This document shows, one piece after another, positions 44,545 to 52,651 of a stretch of DNA of 64,000 bases. The position numbers and the translations under genes are program-made. This stretch comes from Verrucomicrobiota bacterium (lineage in GTDB: Bacteria; Verrucomicrobiota; Verrucomicrobiia; Opitutales; Opitutaceae): positions 29,852 to 93,851 of the forward strand of contig JAUWBF010000004.1 of NCBI GenBank assembly GCA_030601755.1. Direction: 5' to 3'. The notes beneath the pieces were generated by a model. That model saw only the letters and a program-made list of their open reading frames with translations. It ran no database searches and was not told the origin of the DNA. The first letter of the stretch is position 1. Every line of letters begins with the position of its first letter.

Positions 44545-45021
44545 ATGTCCTACTCCGACGAACCTGTGCTCGTGCGCCCCGCCCGCCGCCCACTCGGCCG
44601 CTGGCTTGCCATCGGCGGGGTCCTCCTGCTCCTCGCCTCCGTCGCCTACATTCCCTGGCAAAACCACCGCCTCCACGACCTCGCCCATGACGCCGAGCGC
44701 GGGGAACGCGGCGGCACCGTCCACTCCATCGACATCGCCGGCACGGAGCACCGCCTCTCGCTCGGCTGGGTGCGCGGCCCCGTCTTCGCCGTTGGCTGCA
44801 CGCCGCCACCGCCCGAAGGCTCCACCTTGATCGTCAAAGGCCGCTTCGGCACCGACACCCTGCCATGGAACACCGAGCAAAACGCCTTCGGTCCCGGCCA
44901 GTCCATCGTTAGCCCGCGCGAACACTACAAACTCAAGCTCACCCTCCTCGACGCCTCCGGCGCCACCCTCTGGTCCGGCACCCGCTGGGCCTACGGCGTG
45001 GTCGACGACCATCACCACTGA
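44545..45021 (+). CDS. Hypothetical membrane-anchored protein
   Basis: 158 residues from ATG 44545. A basic N-terminus, one membrane segment (WLAIGGVLLLLASVAYIPW, about 20-38), then a periplasmic domain with a single Cys (AVGCTPPPPEGS) and a His-rich end (VVDDHHH). No family recognised. Last gene of the lipid cluster in this direction; the 140 bp before it contain pyrimidine- and TTCGTCATT-type microrepeats. Confidence 0.65.
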   Translation: MSYSDEPVLVRPARRPLGRWLAIGGVLLLLASVAYIPWQNHRLHDLAHDAERGERGGTVHSIDIAGTEHRLSLGWVRGPVFAVGCTPPPPEGSTLIVKGRFGTDTLPWNTEQNAFGPGQSIVSPREHYKLKLTLLDASGATLWSGTRWAYGVVDDHHH

Positions 45022-45037
45022 GCCAAGTAAGAAGTTG

Positions 45038-45127
45038 GAAGTTTGAAGTAAGAAGTCGGGCGCGAAGCCCAGCCCTCGCACTCTGTCCAACCTGCTTCCC
45101 TCAACCTCACTTCTTACTTCAAACTTC
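45038..45127. repeat. Long inverted repeat built of AAGTAAGAAG units
   Basis: 19-bp arms 45038-45056 and 45109-45127 around a 52-bp spacer; the left arm is preceded by another AAGTAAGAAGTT. Related CTTCTTACTT units precede the second Cfa gene (43360-43390). It could fold into a hairpin in the leader of the aldo/keto reductase mRNA. Confidence 0.75.
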
Positions 45128-45139
45128 TTACTTCCCACC

Positions 45140-46132
45140 ATGCCCTACACCGCCGCCCCCACCCGCTACGACACTCCCGCCAACTTCCGCCGCTGCGGCC
45201 GCTCCGGCCTGCACCTGCCGCTGCTCTCGCTCGGGCTCTGGCACAACTTCGGCGGCGTCGACACCTATGAGACCGGCCGCGCCATCGTGCGCCGCGCCTT
45301 CGACCTCGGCATCACCCACCTCGACCTCGCCAACAACTACGGCCCGCCCCCCGGCTCCGCCGAGGAGTTCCTTGGCCGCATGTTGAAAGACGACCTCACG
45401 CCCTACCGCGACGAGTTGATCATCTCCACCAAGGCCGGCTACCGCATGCACCCCGGCCCCTACGGCGACTGGGGTTCGCGCAAATACCTGCTCTCCTCGC
45501 TCGATGCCTCGCTCAAGCGCATGGGCCTCGACTACGTCGACATCTTCTACCACCACCGCCCCGATCCCGACACCCCGCTCGAGGAAACCATGGGCGCCCT
45601 CGCCCAGGCCGTGCGCTCCGGCAAGGCCCTCTACGTCGGCCTCTCCAACTACCAGCCCGACCAGACCGCCCGCGCCGCCAAGATCCTTCGCGAACTCGGC
45701 TGCCCCGCGCTCATTCACCAGCCCTGCTACAACATGTTCAACCGCTGGATCGAACCGGCGCTGCTCGACACGCTCGAGACCGAGGGCATGGGCTGCATCC
45801 CCTTCAGCCCGCTCGCCCAAGGCCTGCTCACCAACCGCTACCTCGGCGGCATCCCCGAAGACTCCCGCGCCGCCAAGCCCCACGGCTTCCTCAAAACCGA
45901 CCGCATCACCCCCGAAGTCCTCGCCAAGATCACCGCGCTCAACGCCATCGCCAAGGAACGCGGCCAGTCCCTCGCCCAGATGGCCCTCGCCTGGGTGTTG
46001 CGCGACCCGCGCGTGACCACCGCCCTCATCGGCGCCAGCAAGGTCAGCCAGCTCGACGACAACTTCGCCGCGCTCAAGACCCTCGACTTCAGCAGCGACG
46101 AACTCGCCGCCATCGACGGCATCCTCGCCTGA
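45140..46132 (+). CDS. Aldo/keto reductase, YghZ/L-glyceraldehyde-3-phosphate reductase type
   Basis: 330 residues. FRRCGRSGLHLPLLSLGLWHNF at the N-terminus identifies the YghZ/Kv-beta branch; tetrad Asp (HLDLANNYG), Tyr of the same motif, Lys (IISTKAGYRM) and His (IFYHHRPDP). C-terminal ALIGASKVSQLDDN binds NADPH. Reduces aldehydes such as methylglyoxal or L-glyceraldehyde 3-phosphate; cytoplasmic detoxification. Confidence 0.92.
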   Translation: MPYTAAPTRYDTPANFRRCGRSGLHLPLLSLGLWHNFGGVDTYETGRAIVRRAFDLGITHLDLANNYGPPPGSAEEFLGRMLKDDLTPYRDELIISTKAGYRMHPGPYGDWGSRKYLLSSLDASLKRMGLDYVDIFYHHRPDPDTPLEETMGALAQAVRSGKALYVGLSNYQPDQTARAAKILRELGCPALIHQPCYNMFNRWIEPALLDTLETEGMGCIPFSPLAQGLLTNRYLGGIPEDSRAAKPHGFLKTDRITPEVLAKITALNAIAKERGQSLAQMALAWVLRDPRVTTALIGASKVSQLDDNFAALKTLDFSSDELAAIDGILA

Positions 46133-46196
46133 TGTAGGGTGCGACGTCCCCGGCGCATTTTTTGGCCGGGACGGCCAACGCTACAACGTCCGCCCG

Positions 46197-46976
46197 ATGA
46201 ACCTCGTCCTCTTCGAACCCGCCGAACTCGCCGCGCCGCCAGAGGCGGATGTTCGTAATACGAACATCCGCCCGCTGCGGCCGTTGCCGCGCGCCGACGC
46301 GCGCGCCCGGCACATCGTCGAGGTCCTCCGCCGCCGCGAGGGCGACACCTTCGACGCCGGCCTCGTCAACGGCCCGCTCGGCAAGGCCACCCTCACCGCC
46401 ATCGGCGCCGACACGCTCACCCTCGCCTTCGAACCCACCCGCGAGCCACCGCCCTTGCCGCCGGTCACGCTGATCCTCGGCCTGCCCCGTCCACAGACCG
46501 CCCGCGACATCCTGCGCGACGCCACCACCGTCGGCGTATCATGTATTCACTTTGTCGCGACGGAGCGCACCGACCCCAACTACGCCACCAGCAGCCTCTG
46601 GACCTCCGGCGAGTGGCGCCGCCACCTCCTAACCGGCGCCGCCCAGGCCTTCGACACCCGCCTGCCCGAGATCACCTGGACCCACGACCTCGCCTCCATC
46701 CTGACAGAAAGTAATCATAATGGTTACTTTTCATCCGCCCGCCTCCTCGCCTTGGATCCCTACGAAGCCACCGAATCACTCGGCCAAAGTAACCATAATG
46801 GTTACTTTGTTGGCCAACCGGCCGTCCTGGCGCTCGGCCCCGAGCGCGGCTGGGACAACACCGACCGCGACCTGCTTCGCTCTACCGGCTTCACCCTCGT
46901 GCACCTCGGCCAACGCATCCTCCGCTCCGAGACCGCCGTGGTGGCGGCACTGGCTCGTATTCGAAACTGGAATTGA
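46197..46976 (+). CDS. rsmE: 16S rRNA (uracil1498-N3)-methyltransferase with palindrome-encoded inserts
   Basis: 259 residues, SPOUT fold. PLPRADARARHIVEVLRRREGD is the PUA-like N-terminus; GLPRPQTARDILRDATTVGV, LALGPERGW (SAM knot, GPEGG equivalent) and GQRILRSETAVVAAL define RsmE. Three peptides look inserted: DVRNTNIR near residue 19, SNHNGYF near 171 and again near 197, each encoded by an AT-rich odd-length palindrome. They fall before the PUA core and between conserved strands, so the enzyme may tolerate them. Confidence 0.92.
   Translation: MNLVLFEPAELAAPPEADVRNTNIRPLRPLPRADARARHIVEVLRRREGDTFDAGLVNGPLGKATLTAIGADTLTLAFEPTREPPPLPPVTLILGLPRPQTARDILRDATTVGVSCIHFVATERTDPNYATSSLWTSGEWRRHLLTGAAQAFDTRLPEITWTHDLASILTESNHNGYFSSARLLALDPYEATESLGQSNHNGYFVGQPAVLALGPERGWDNTDRDLLRSTGFTLVHLGQRILRSETAVVAALARIRNWN
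46244..46272. repeat. In-frame palindrome with ATGTTCGTAATACGAACAT core (copy 2)
   Basis: 14-bp perfect arms around central A at 46258 (core extended by GGCGG/CCGCC). Encodes ADVRNTNIRP in RsmE; core identical to the DUF1365 copy at 39596-39614. Confidence 0.92.
46708..46730. repeat. In-frame palindrome, AGTAACCAT family (copy 1)
   Basis: 11-bp arms with one T/G wobble around a central A; encodes SNHNGYF in RsmE. A near copy of 46785-46809. Confidence 0.9.
46785..46809. repeat. In-frame palindrome, AGTAACCAT family (copy 2)
   Basis: Perfect 12-bp arms CAAAGTAACCAT and complement around a central A; encodes SNHNGYF a second time in RsmE, 77 bp after copy 1. Confidence 0.92.
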
Positions 46977-46982
46977 CCCCAT

Positions 46983-47009
46983 ATTAAACCAGACCAGACT
47001 TGGTTTAAT
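46983..47009. promoter_or_regulatory. Candidate autoregulatory operator of the toxin-antitoxin pair
   Basis: 9-bp arms ATTAAACCA and TGGTTTAAT separated by 9 bp, with the right arm running into the antitoxin ATG. This is the expected position for repression by a Phd-type antitoxin or its complex. Confidence 0.55.
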
Positions 47010-47286
47010 GAAGATCATAAACATCCAAGAGGCCAAGACTCACCTCTCCCGACTGGTTGAGGAGGCCCTTGTCGGCGAGGGAATCGTCATCGCCAAGGCC
47101 GGCAAGCCGCTCGTGCAGCTCGTGCCGGTCGGTGGTTCGGGCGCGCCGCGTCCGCTGGGTTTGCTGGCCGGCCAAGGTGCCGAATCCCCCGATTGCTGGG
47201 AGCCGGATGACGAGGTGACCGGCTGGTTTTATCCGCCGCAGGACGAGATGCCCGGTCAAGCCGTGGCCGAGGATCCCAAGGCCTGA
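47008..47286 (+). CDS. Phd/YefM-type antitoxin
   Basis: 92 residues from ATG 47008. MKIINIQEAKTHLSRLVEEA is the Phd/YefM DNA-binding opening (typically binds as a dimer to the operator), followed by GEGIVIAKAGKPLVQLVPV. The acidic C-terminus (DDEVTGWFYPPQDEM) would neutralise the toxin. The PIN toxin starts 2 bp downstream, so both are made from one message. Confidence 0.9.
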   Translation: MKIINIQEAKTHLSRLVEEALVGEGIVIAKAGKPLVQLVPVGGSGAPRPLGLLAGQGAESPDCWEPDDEVTGWFYPPQDEMPGQAVAEDPKA

Positions 47287-47288
47287 CC

Positions 47289-47666
47289 ATGGACCTGTTA
47301 CTCGATTCACACGCGCTGCTTTGGGCACTGTTGTCTCCCGAAAAGCTTTCCGCGAAAGCCGCCTCGGAGATCCGCAACCCGGCGCGCGCCGTCTTCTACA
47401 GCCCGGCGTCGGTCTGGGAACTGGAGATCAAGATCGCCCGCGGCAAACTCACCCTGCCACCCGACTGGACCGACGCGTTGGCCCGGGCTGGTTTTCTGGA
47501 ACTCGCCATCGGCACCACCCACGCCGTGGCGGCGGCACGACTGCCGTGGCATCACCAAGACCCGTTTGATCGCATGCTGATCGCACAGGCTCAGGCGCAG
47601 GGCCTGCGCCTGGTCAGCAGAGACCAGTTCGCCGCGACCTACGGCGTGCCGCTGCTGGAGGCGTAA
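47289..47666 (+). CDS. vapC: PIN domain toxin, VapC family
   Basis: 125 residues. Acidic active-site residues Asp6 (LLLDSHALLW), Glu44 (VWELEIK), Asp91/Asp94 (DPFDRMLIAQA) and Asp112 (SRDQ) are intact, so a magnesium-dependent RNase is expected. The paired antitoxin is Phd-like rather than AbrB-like VapB, a known combination. The 119 bp downstream are non-coding. Confidence 0.92.
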   Translation: MDLLLDSHALLWALLSPEKLSAKAASEIRNPARAVFYSPASVWELEIKIARGKLTLPPDWTDALARAGFLELAIGTTHAVAAARLPWHHQDPFDRMLIAQAQAQGLRLVSRDQFAATYGVPLLEA

Positions 47667-47785
47667 AAGCGCGACATAGCCCGGGATATCCGGCCAACCG
47701 ATCATCACGTCTCGCCAAGCAACGGCGAATGAATGGCAAAAAGTGCCGCTCATCGTTTCGGCCGTTCCGCTAGGATACGGTTGAG

Positions 47786-49306
47786 ATGAAACCGGTTATC
47801 TTCAACAACACCGTCCTGCGCGACGGCCACCAGTCGCTTGCGGCCACCCGCATGACCACCGCGCAGATGCTGCCCGCCTGCGCCGACCTCGACGGCCTCG
47901 GCTTCGGCGCGCTCGAGACCTGGGGCGGCGCCACCATCGACTCCTGCCTGCGTTTCCTCGGCGAGAATCCCTTCGAACGTCTCGGCAAACTCAAGGCCGC
48001 CCTGCCGAAAACCCCGCACATGATGCTCCTGCGCGGGCAAAACATCGTGCAATACACGTCGTTCCCCGACGACGTCGTCACCGCCTTCGTGAAGTGCTCC
48101 GCCGAGCGCGGCATGGACATCTTCCGCATCTTCGATGCGCTCAACGACACGCGCAATCTCGTCACCGCCGTCAAGGCCGTGAAGGCCGCCGGCAAGCACG
48201 CCCAGGGCGTCATCTGCTACACCACCAGCCCCGTGCACACCGTCGACATGTTCCTCCAGCTCGGCGTCGAGCTCGAAGCGATGGGCTGCGACTCGATCTG
48301 CGTGAAAGACATGGCCGGCCTCATCCCGCCGCACATCGCCCACACGCTGATCAAGGGCCTCAAGGAACGCGTCAAAATCCCCATCGTGCTCCACAGCCAC
48401 GACACCGCCGGCCTCGCCGGCGCGGCCTATTACGCGGCGGTCGACGCGGGCGTGGACAGTATCGACGTTTCCATTACACCCTTCGCCAACGGCACAGGAC
48501 AACCCGACACCGTGCGCATGGTCGCCCTGCTCGAGGGCCATCCGCGCTGCCCGACCGGCGCCTACGATCCGGGCGTGCTCCAGCGCCTGCGCGACTACTT
48601 CAGCGGCGTCTACGCCGACCTCGGCAAATTCACCTCGCCGGCCAACGAGCGCGTCGACAGCGACACGCTCTGCTACCAGGTGCCGGGCGGCATGCTCTCC
48701 AACTTCCGCAATCAACTCAAAGAGCAGAACATGGCCGACAAGTTCGACCAGGTCATGCTGGAGATCCCCTACGTGCGCAAGTGCCTCGGCTGGATTCCGC
48801 TGGTCACGCCGACCTCCCAGATCGTCGGCACGCAGGCCATGCTCAACGTGAAGTTCGGCCGTTGGAAAAACCTCTCGCAGCCCGCCATCGACATCCTGCT
48901 CGGCAAATACGGCCGCACGCCCGGTCCGGTCGACCCCGAATTGCTCGCCATGGCCGAGAAGAAGGCCGGCCAAAAACGCATCGAGGGCCGCGCCGCCGAC
49001 CTGCTCGAGCCGCGCATGGACAAGCTCAAGGCTGAGCTGAAGGAAAAGGGATTTCCCGCCACCGACGAGCTCGCCGTGCTGCACGCCATGTTTCCGCAGG
49101 AGCTGGCCAAGGTGCTCGCGCCCAAGCCCGCCGTCGCCCCCGCCTCGCCGGCCCCGGCCGCGCCGCCGTCCGCCGCAGCCACGCCGGCCGTCCCCGCGGC
49201 GCCGGTCGCCGCGCCCACGCCGGTCATCGGCCACGGCCCCGGCAAGAAATACAACCTCACCCTCGGCGGCCGCGTCTACCCGGTGAGCGTCGAGGAAGTC
49301 GCCTGA
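47786..49306 (+). CDS. Carboxyltransferase subunit, pyruvate carboxylase B/oxaloacetate decarboxylase alpha type
   Basis: 506 residues. TIM-barrel HMGL-like domain: NTVLRDGHQSL (metal Asp13), ALETWGGATIDSC, RGQNIVQYTSFPDDVV, CVKDMAGLIPP (lysine to be carbamylated, about 173), HSHDTAG (about 203); PYC_OADA domain to about 430, then an Ala/Pro linker. The chain ends at YNLTLGGRVYPVSVEEVA, just where a biotinyl domain with its MKM motif would begin, so biotin must sit on another protein not in the window. Confidence 0.9.
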   Translation: MKPVIFNNTVLRDGHQSLAATRMTTAQMLPACADLDGLGFGALETWGGATIDSCLRFLGENPFERLGKLKAALPKTPHMMLLRGQNIVQYTSFPDDVVTAFVKCSAERGMDIFRIFDALNDTRNLVTAVKAVKAAGKHAQGVICYTTSPVHTVDMFLQLGVELEAMGCDSICVKDMAGLIPPHIAHTLIKGLKERVKIPIVLHSHDTAGLAGAAYYAAVDAGVDSIDVSITPFANGTGQPDTVRMVALLEGHPRCPTGAYDPGVLQRLRDYFSGVYADLGKFTSPANERVDSDTLCYQVPGGMLSNFRNQLKEQNMADKFDQVMLEIPYVRKCLGWIPLVTPTSQIVGTQAMLNVKFGRWKNLSQPAIDILLGKYGRTPGPVDPELLAMAEKKAGQKRIEGRAADLLEPRMDKLKAELKEKGFPATDELAVLHAMFPQELAKVLAPKPAVAPASPAPAAPPSAAATPAVPAAPVAAPTPVIGHGPGKKYNLTLGGRVYPVSVEEVA

Positions 49307-49320
49307 GCGGTCTCCATGGA

Positions 49321-49342
49321 GGGCGGACATTCTTGTCCGCCC
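49321..49342. terminator. Hairpin after the carboxyltransferase gene
   Basis: 9-bp perfect stem GGGCGGACA/TGTCCGCCC with loop TTCT, 15 bp past the stop, followed by CTTTGG. Probably a terminator or 3' stabiliser. Confidence 0.55.
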
Positions 49343-49405
49343 CTTTGGACGCGTAAGCTCGAAGTCACGTCGCTCCCCGGATGACGTCGCTCCGGTCGGA
49401 CAGGA

Positions 49406-50368
49406 ATGCCCGACCTCCTTCGCGCTTGGCTCGCGGCGTCGCGCGATGCATACGCTCGGGGCGTGAGCTCCACCGCGCCCACCTCCGTCGAGACCGTTCT
49501 CGCGCCCGCCGACTGGCAGGCGCGGGCGGCCGCGCATGAACGGCGCGTGCGGGTGTGGACCGACCCACAGCAGGAACGTGCGGCGCGCGGCAAGAAGCAT
49601 CCGGTCTATGACTTTTTGTTCAGCTACTACGGGTTTCGTCCGGCGTGGTTGCGCCAATGGCATCCGGGGCCGGGCGTCGTGCTGTGCGGCGAGGACGCGC
49701 GGGCGTTTCTGCGCCGGCCCGAGTATCGCGAGGCGACCGCGCCCGACGGCGGGTTCGCGGTGGTGGTCGACCCGGCGGCTTTTCCCGAAAAGCGACGCGA
49801 TTTTCTCGGCTGGCTCGACGGCCTGCTCGCGGCGATGACCACGCGGCCGGCGTTCTTCGGCTGCTTCGGCCTGCACGAGTGGGCCATGGTGTATCGACAA
49901 ACCAACGACGAGGTGCGGCACAACGCTTGGCCGCTGCGTTTCCCGCCGGACGAGATCGCCAAGATCGTCGAGTCGCAGCCGGTGTGCTGCACGCACTTCG
50001 ACGCGTTCCGGTTCTTCACCGCGCCGGCCCGGCCACTCAACAAACACCAGCCGACCCGCGAGACAACCTCGTCGCTGGAACAGCGCGGGTGCCTGCACGC
50101 GAACATGGATTTGTATAAGTGGGCGTTCAAACTCGCGCCGTTCACGCCGGGCGAGTTGCTGGCGGACTGTTTTGAGCTGGCACGCGACATCCGCGAGATG
50201 GACATGCGGGCCAGTCCCTACGACATCCGAGCGCTCGGGTTTGAGCCGGTGAAGATCGAGACGCCCGAGGGCCGCGCCGAGTATGAGCGCCGCCAGCGAG
50301 AGTTCAGCGCGCGCGGCGAACCGCTGCGGGCCCGCTTGCGCGCGGTGATCGCCGCGTTGCGGGCGTGA
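49406..50368 (+). CDS. Protein annotated in relatives as 3-methyladenine DNA glycosylase
   Basis: 320 residues from ATG 49406 (GTG 49463 possible). HPVYDFLFSYYGFRPAWLRQWHPG, GLHEWAMVYR, CCTHFDAFRFFTAPARPLN, GCLHANMDLYKWAFKL and ARDIREMDMRASPYDIRALG are the conserved blocks of a family common in actinobacteria and others that databases label 3-methyladenine DNA glycosylase. The sequence does not resemble AlkA, Tag or AAG, so the enzymatic role should be treated as unproven. Confidence 0.7.
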   Translation: MPDLLRAWLAASRDAYARGVSSTAPTSVETVLAPADWQARAAAHERRVRVWTDPQQERAARGKKHPVYDFLFSYYGFRPAWLRQWHPGPGVVLCGEDARAFLRRPEYREATAPDGGFAVVVDPAAFPEKRRDFLGWLDGLLAAMTTRPAFFGCFGLHEWAMVYRQTNDEVRHNAWPLRFPPDEIAKIVESQPVCCTHFDAFRFFTAPARPLNKHQPTRETTSSLEQRGCLHANMDLYKWAFKLAPFTPGELLADCFELARDIREMDMRASPYDIRALGFEPVKIETPEGRAEYERRQREFSARGEPLRARLRAVIAALRA

Positions 50369-50442
50369 TGCATCGCCAGTGGGACCGCGACGGTTCCGCG
50401 CTCGCAAACGATCAACCGAAACGGCTCCGCCGTTCCGCTACG

Positions 50443-50471
50443 TTCCGCTACGCTTCCGGAGTGTAGCGGAA
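50443..50471. terminator. Hairpin between convergent genes
   Basis: 9-bp stem TTCCGCTAC/GTAGCGGAA with an 11-nt loop, between the plus-strand gene ending at 50368 and the minus-strand gene ending at 50502. Likely bidirectional 3' end. Confidence 0.55.
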
Positions 50472-50501
50472 ACGCGGAGCGCTTTCGTCCGGCCTCATCC
50501 A

Positions 50502-51131
50502 TCAACGCAGCGCGACGGGTTTTTCGAGGACCTCGCGCATGATCCACGCGCGGCGCAGGGCGGCGCGGTCGCGCAGGATCTGGCGCGGGGTGAGCGCGGG
50601 GCCGGCGGCGGCGATGGCCGCGGCCGCCGGGGCGTGCACGTTCTTGCTGAAGGGCCGGTCCCACATCTCCTCGAGGCGGCGCTTGGCCTCGACGCGGGCG
50701 CGCTCCGCCTCGGCGAGCTGCTCGGAGAGGCGGCGCTGGCGGGCGACGGCCTCGGCGTCCTGCTCTTCCGAATACAGGGGCGGCGGGCGCACCGGCATCG
50801 GCGGGGGCGGAGGCTCGGCCGGCGCGTAGACGGGCTCGGGCGCCCACGGGTCCTCCTCGGCGGAGGGGACCGGCATGGGCGGCGGGGCGACGCGGCCCTC
50901 GGCGGCGGCGCGGCGCTCGGCGATCTTGCGGCGGATCTCCTCCTGGATGCGGCGGACCTGCTCGGCGTTGTCGGCCTCGCCGCGTGGGGGGATCGGCGAA
51001 TGCGGCTGGCGCGTCTCGCGCACGTCCTCCTCGCCGGACTCGGCCCAGCCCTTGCGGGTCTGGTTGAGCCAGTAGGCGATGGCGCCGGCGATGAAGATGA
51101 CCAGCTGAAGGTTGTCGAGTATCCAGTCCAT
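50502..51131 (-). CDS. Hypothetical protein with one membrane segment and coiled coil
   Basis: 209 residues. Membrane segment at 6-22 (DNLQLVIFIAGAIAYWL), then a charged helix (EQVRRIQEEIRRKIAERR), a proline-rich linker (about 80-118) and a second coiled-coil helix (EAVARQRRLSEQLAEAERARVEAKRRLEEM). No known family. It follows floA by 21 bp on the same strand and may be a scaffold partner of the flotillin microdomain. Confidence 0.7.
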   Translation of the reverse strand: MDWILDNLQLVIFIAGAIAYWLNQTRKGWAESGEEDVRETRQPHSPIPPRGEADNAEQVRRIQEEIRRKIAERRAAAEGRVAPPPMPVPSAEEDPWAPEPVYAPAEPPPPPMPVRPPPLYSEEQDAEAVARQRRLSEQLAEAERARVEAKRRLEEMWDRPFSKNVHAPAAAAIAAAGPALTPRQILRDRAALRRAWIMREVLEKPVALR

Positions 51132-51152
51132 GGTTACACGGGCGGGCGGCGG

Positions 51153-52157
51153 TTACTGCTGCTCGCCGGGGCCGCCGATGTTTTTGCGCATGCCGGTGTC
51201 GGCCTGGATGTTCTCCATCTTGTAGTAGTCCATGACGCCAAGGCGGCCGGAGCGGAAGGCCTCGGCCATGGCGAGGGGAACCTCGGCCTCGGCCTCGACG
51301 ACCTTGGCCTGCATCTCCTGCACCTTGGCCTTCATCTCCTGCTCGAGGGCGACGGCGGCGGCGCGGCGGATTTCGGCCTGGGCCTGGGCCATGTTCTTGT
51401 TGGCCTCGGCCTGCGCCTCCTGGAGCTTGGCGCCGACGTTTTCGCCGACGTCGACGTCGGCGATGTCGATGGAGAGGATTTCAAAGGCGGTGCCGACGTC
51501 GAGGCCGCGTTGGAGCACGACCTTCGAGATGGAGTCGGGCGACTCGAGCACGATCTTGTAGGTCTCGGCCGAACCGATGGTGGTGACGATGCCTTCGCCG
51601 ACGCGGGCGATGATGGTCTCCTCCTTGGCACCGCCGACGAAGCGGTCGAGGTTGGTGCGCACGGTGACGCGGGCCTTCACCTTCACCTGAATGCCGTCCT
51701 TGGCGACGCCGTCGATGGTGACGCGGCCGGCGGCGGGGTTGGGGCAGTCGATGACCTTGGGGTCGACGGAGGTGCGCACGGCCTCGACGACACTCTTGCC
51801 GGAACCCTTGGTGGCGAGGTCGATGGCGCAGGCGCGGTTCCAGTCGAGGGTGATGTTGGCCTTCTGCGCGGCGATGAGCGCCTGCACGGTGGGGACGACA
51901 TTGCCGCCGGCGAGGAAGTGGCCCTCGAGGTCGTCGATGGAGAGCTCGATGCCGGCCTTCTTGGCGGTGATGCGGGCGTCGACCATGAGGCCGTAGGGCA
52001 CCTGGCGCAGGCGCATGGCGACGAGGTTCATGATGCCGACATAGGCACCGGCCAGCCAGGCGCGCAGCCAGACGCTGAAGAACGAGAAGATGATGCCGAG
52101 CACCACGAGGAGCGCGATGCCGAGGACGATGAAGAGCACGATGCCGATGTTGTTCAT
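51153..52157 (-). CDS. floA: Flotillin-like protein FloA
   Basis: 334 residues, full length for the UPF0365/FloA family. Membrane hairpin at 5-28, then [47 protein letters not shown], the SPFH-like core and an EA-rich helix ([20 protein letters not shown]). FloA organises membrane microdomains. Its start overlaps the NfeD-short stop by 4 bp, the classical nfeD-floA operon. Confidence 0.95.
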   Translation of the reverse strand: MNNIGIVLFIVLGIALLVVLGIIFSFFSVWLRAWLAGAYVGIMNLVAMRLRQVPYGLMVDARITAKKAGIELSIDDLEGHFLAGGNVVPTVQALIAAQKANITLDWNRACAIDLATKGSGKSVVEAVRTSVDPKVIDCPNPAAGRVTIDGVAKDGIQVKVKARVTVRTNLDRFVGGAKEETIIARVGEGIVTTIGSAETYKIVLESPDSISKVVLQRGLDVGTAFEILSIDIADVDVGENVGAKLQEAQAEANKNMAQAQAEIRRAAAVALEQEMKAKVQEMQAKVVEAEAEVPLAMAEAFRSGRLGVMDYYKMENIQADTGMRKNIGGPGEQQ

Positions 52158-52651
52158 AGTTGGTGGGAGGAGGGTTGGTTGGTTTCGGAGAGTTGCACGA
52201 TCAGACGAAAGGTATCGACGCCGACAACGGCGACGCGCGCGCCGCGCTCGACGAAGCCGGTGCGCGAAAAAGCCTCGTAACGGCGGCCGTCGATCGCGAC
52301 GTAGCCGGTGGGCGCGAGCGCGGTGAGGACCTCGGCCTCGCGACCGACAACGGCGGCGGGCTCGGCGACGTCGGGCTGGCTGCGGCCGTGGTTCTGCGCG
52401 TGCAGAAAGAGGCGGCGGCCGATGGCGGTGCGCGGCAGGATCTTGAATTCAAACCACAGCAGGAGTCCGGTGAGCAGCAGCGCGGCGGCGACCGCGATAA
52501 AGCCGCCGGCGGGGCCGAACTCGATGAACGCCATCACGCAGCCACCGACGAGCATCGCGCCGCCCATCAGGCCAAGGATCGCGCCGGGCACGAAGACCTC
52601 GACGCCGAGAAAGAGCAGGCCGGTGAGGAAGAGCAGCGTGACGGTGTTCAT
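52154..52651 (-). CDS. Short NfeD-like protein (OB-fold)
   Basis: 165 residues with three to four membrane segments (about 5-70) and a C-terminal OB-fold ([27 protein letters not shown]). It matches the membrane and soluble parts of NfeD without the protease domain. Overlaps both neighbours by 4 bp (ATGA), so all three proteins are translated together. Confidence 0.88.
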   Translation of the reverse strand: MNTVTLLFLTGLLFLGVEVFVPGAILGLMGGAMLVGGCVMAFIEFGPAGGFIAVAAALLLTGLLLWFEFKILPRTAIGRRLFLHAQNHGRSQPDVAEPAAVVGREAEVLTALAPTGYVAIDGRRYEAFSRTGFVERGARVAVVGVDTFRLIVQLSETNQPSSHQL

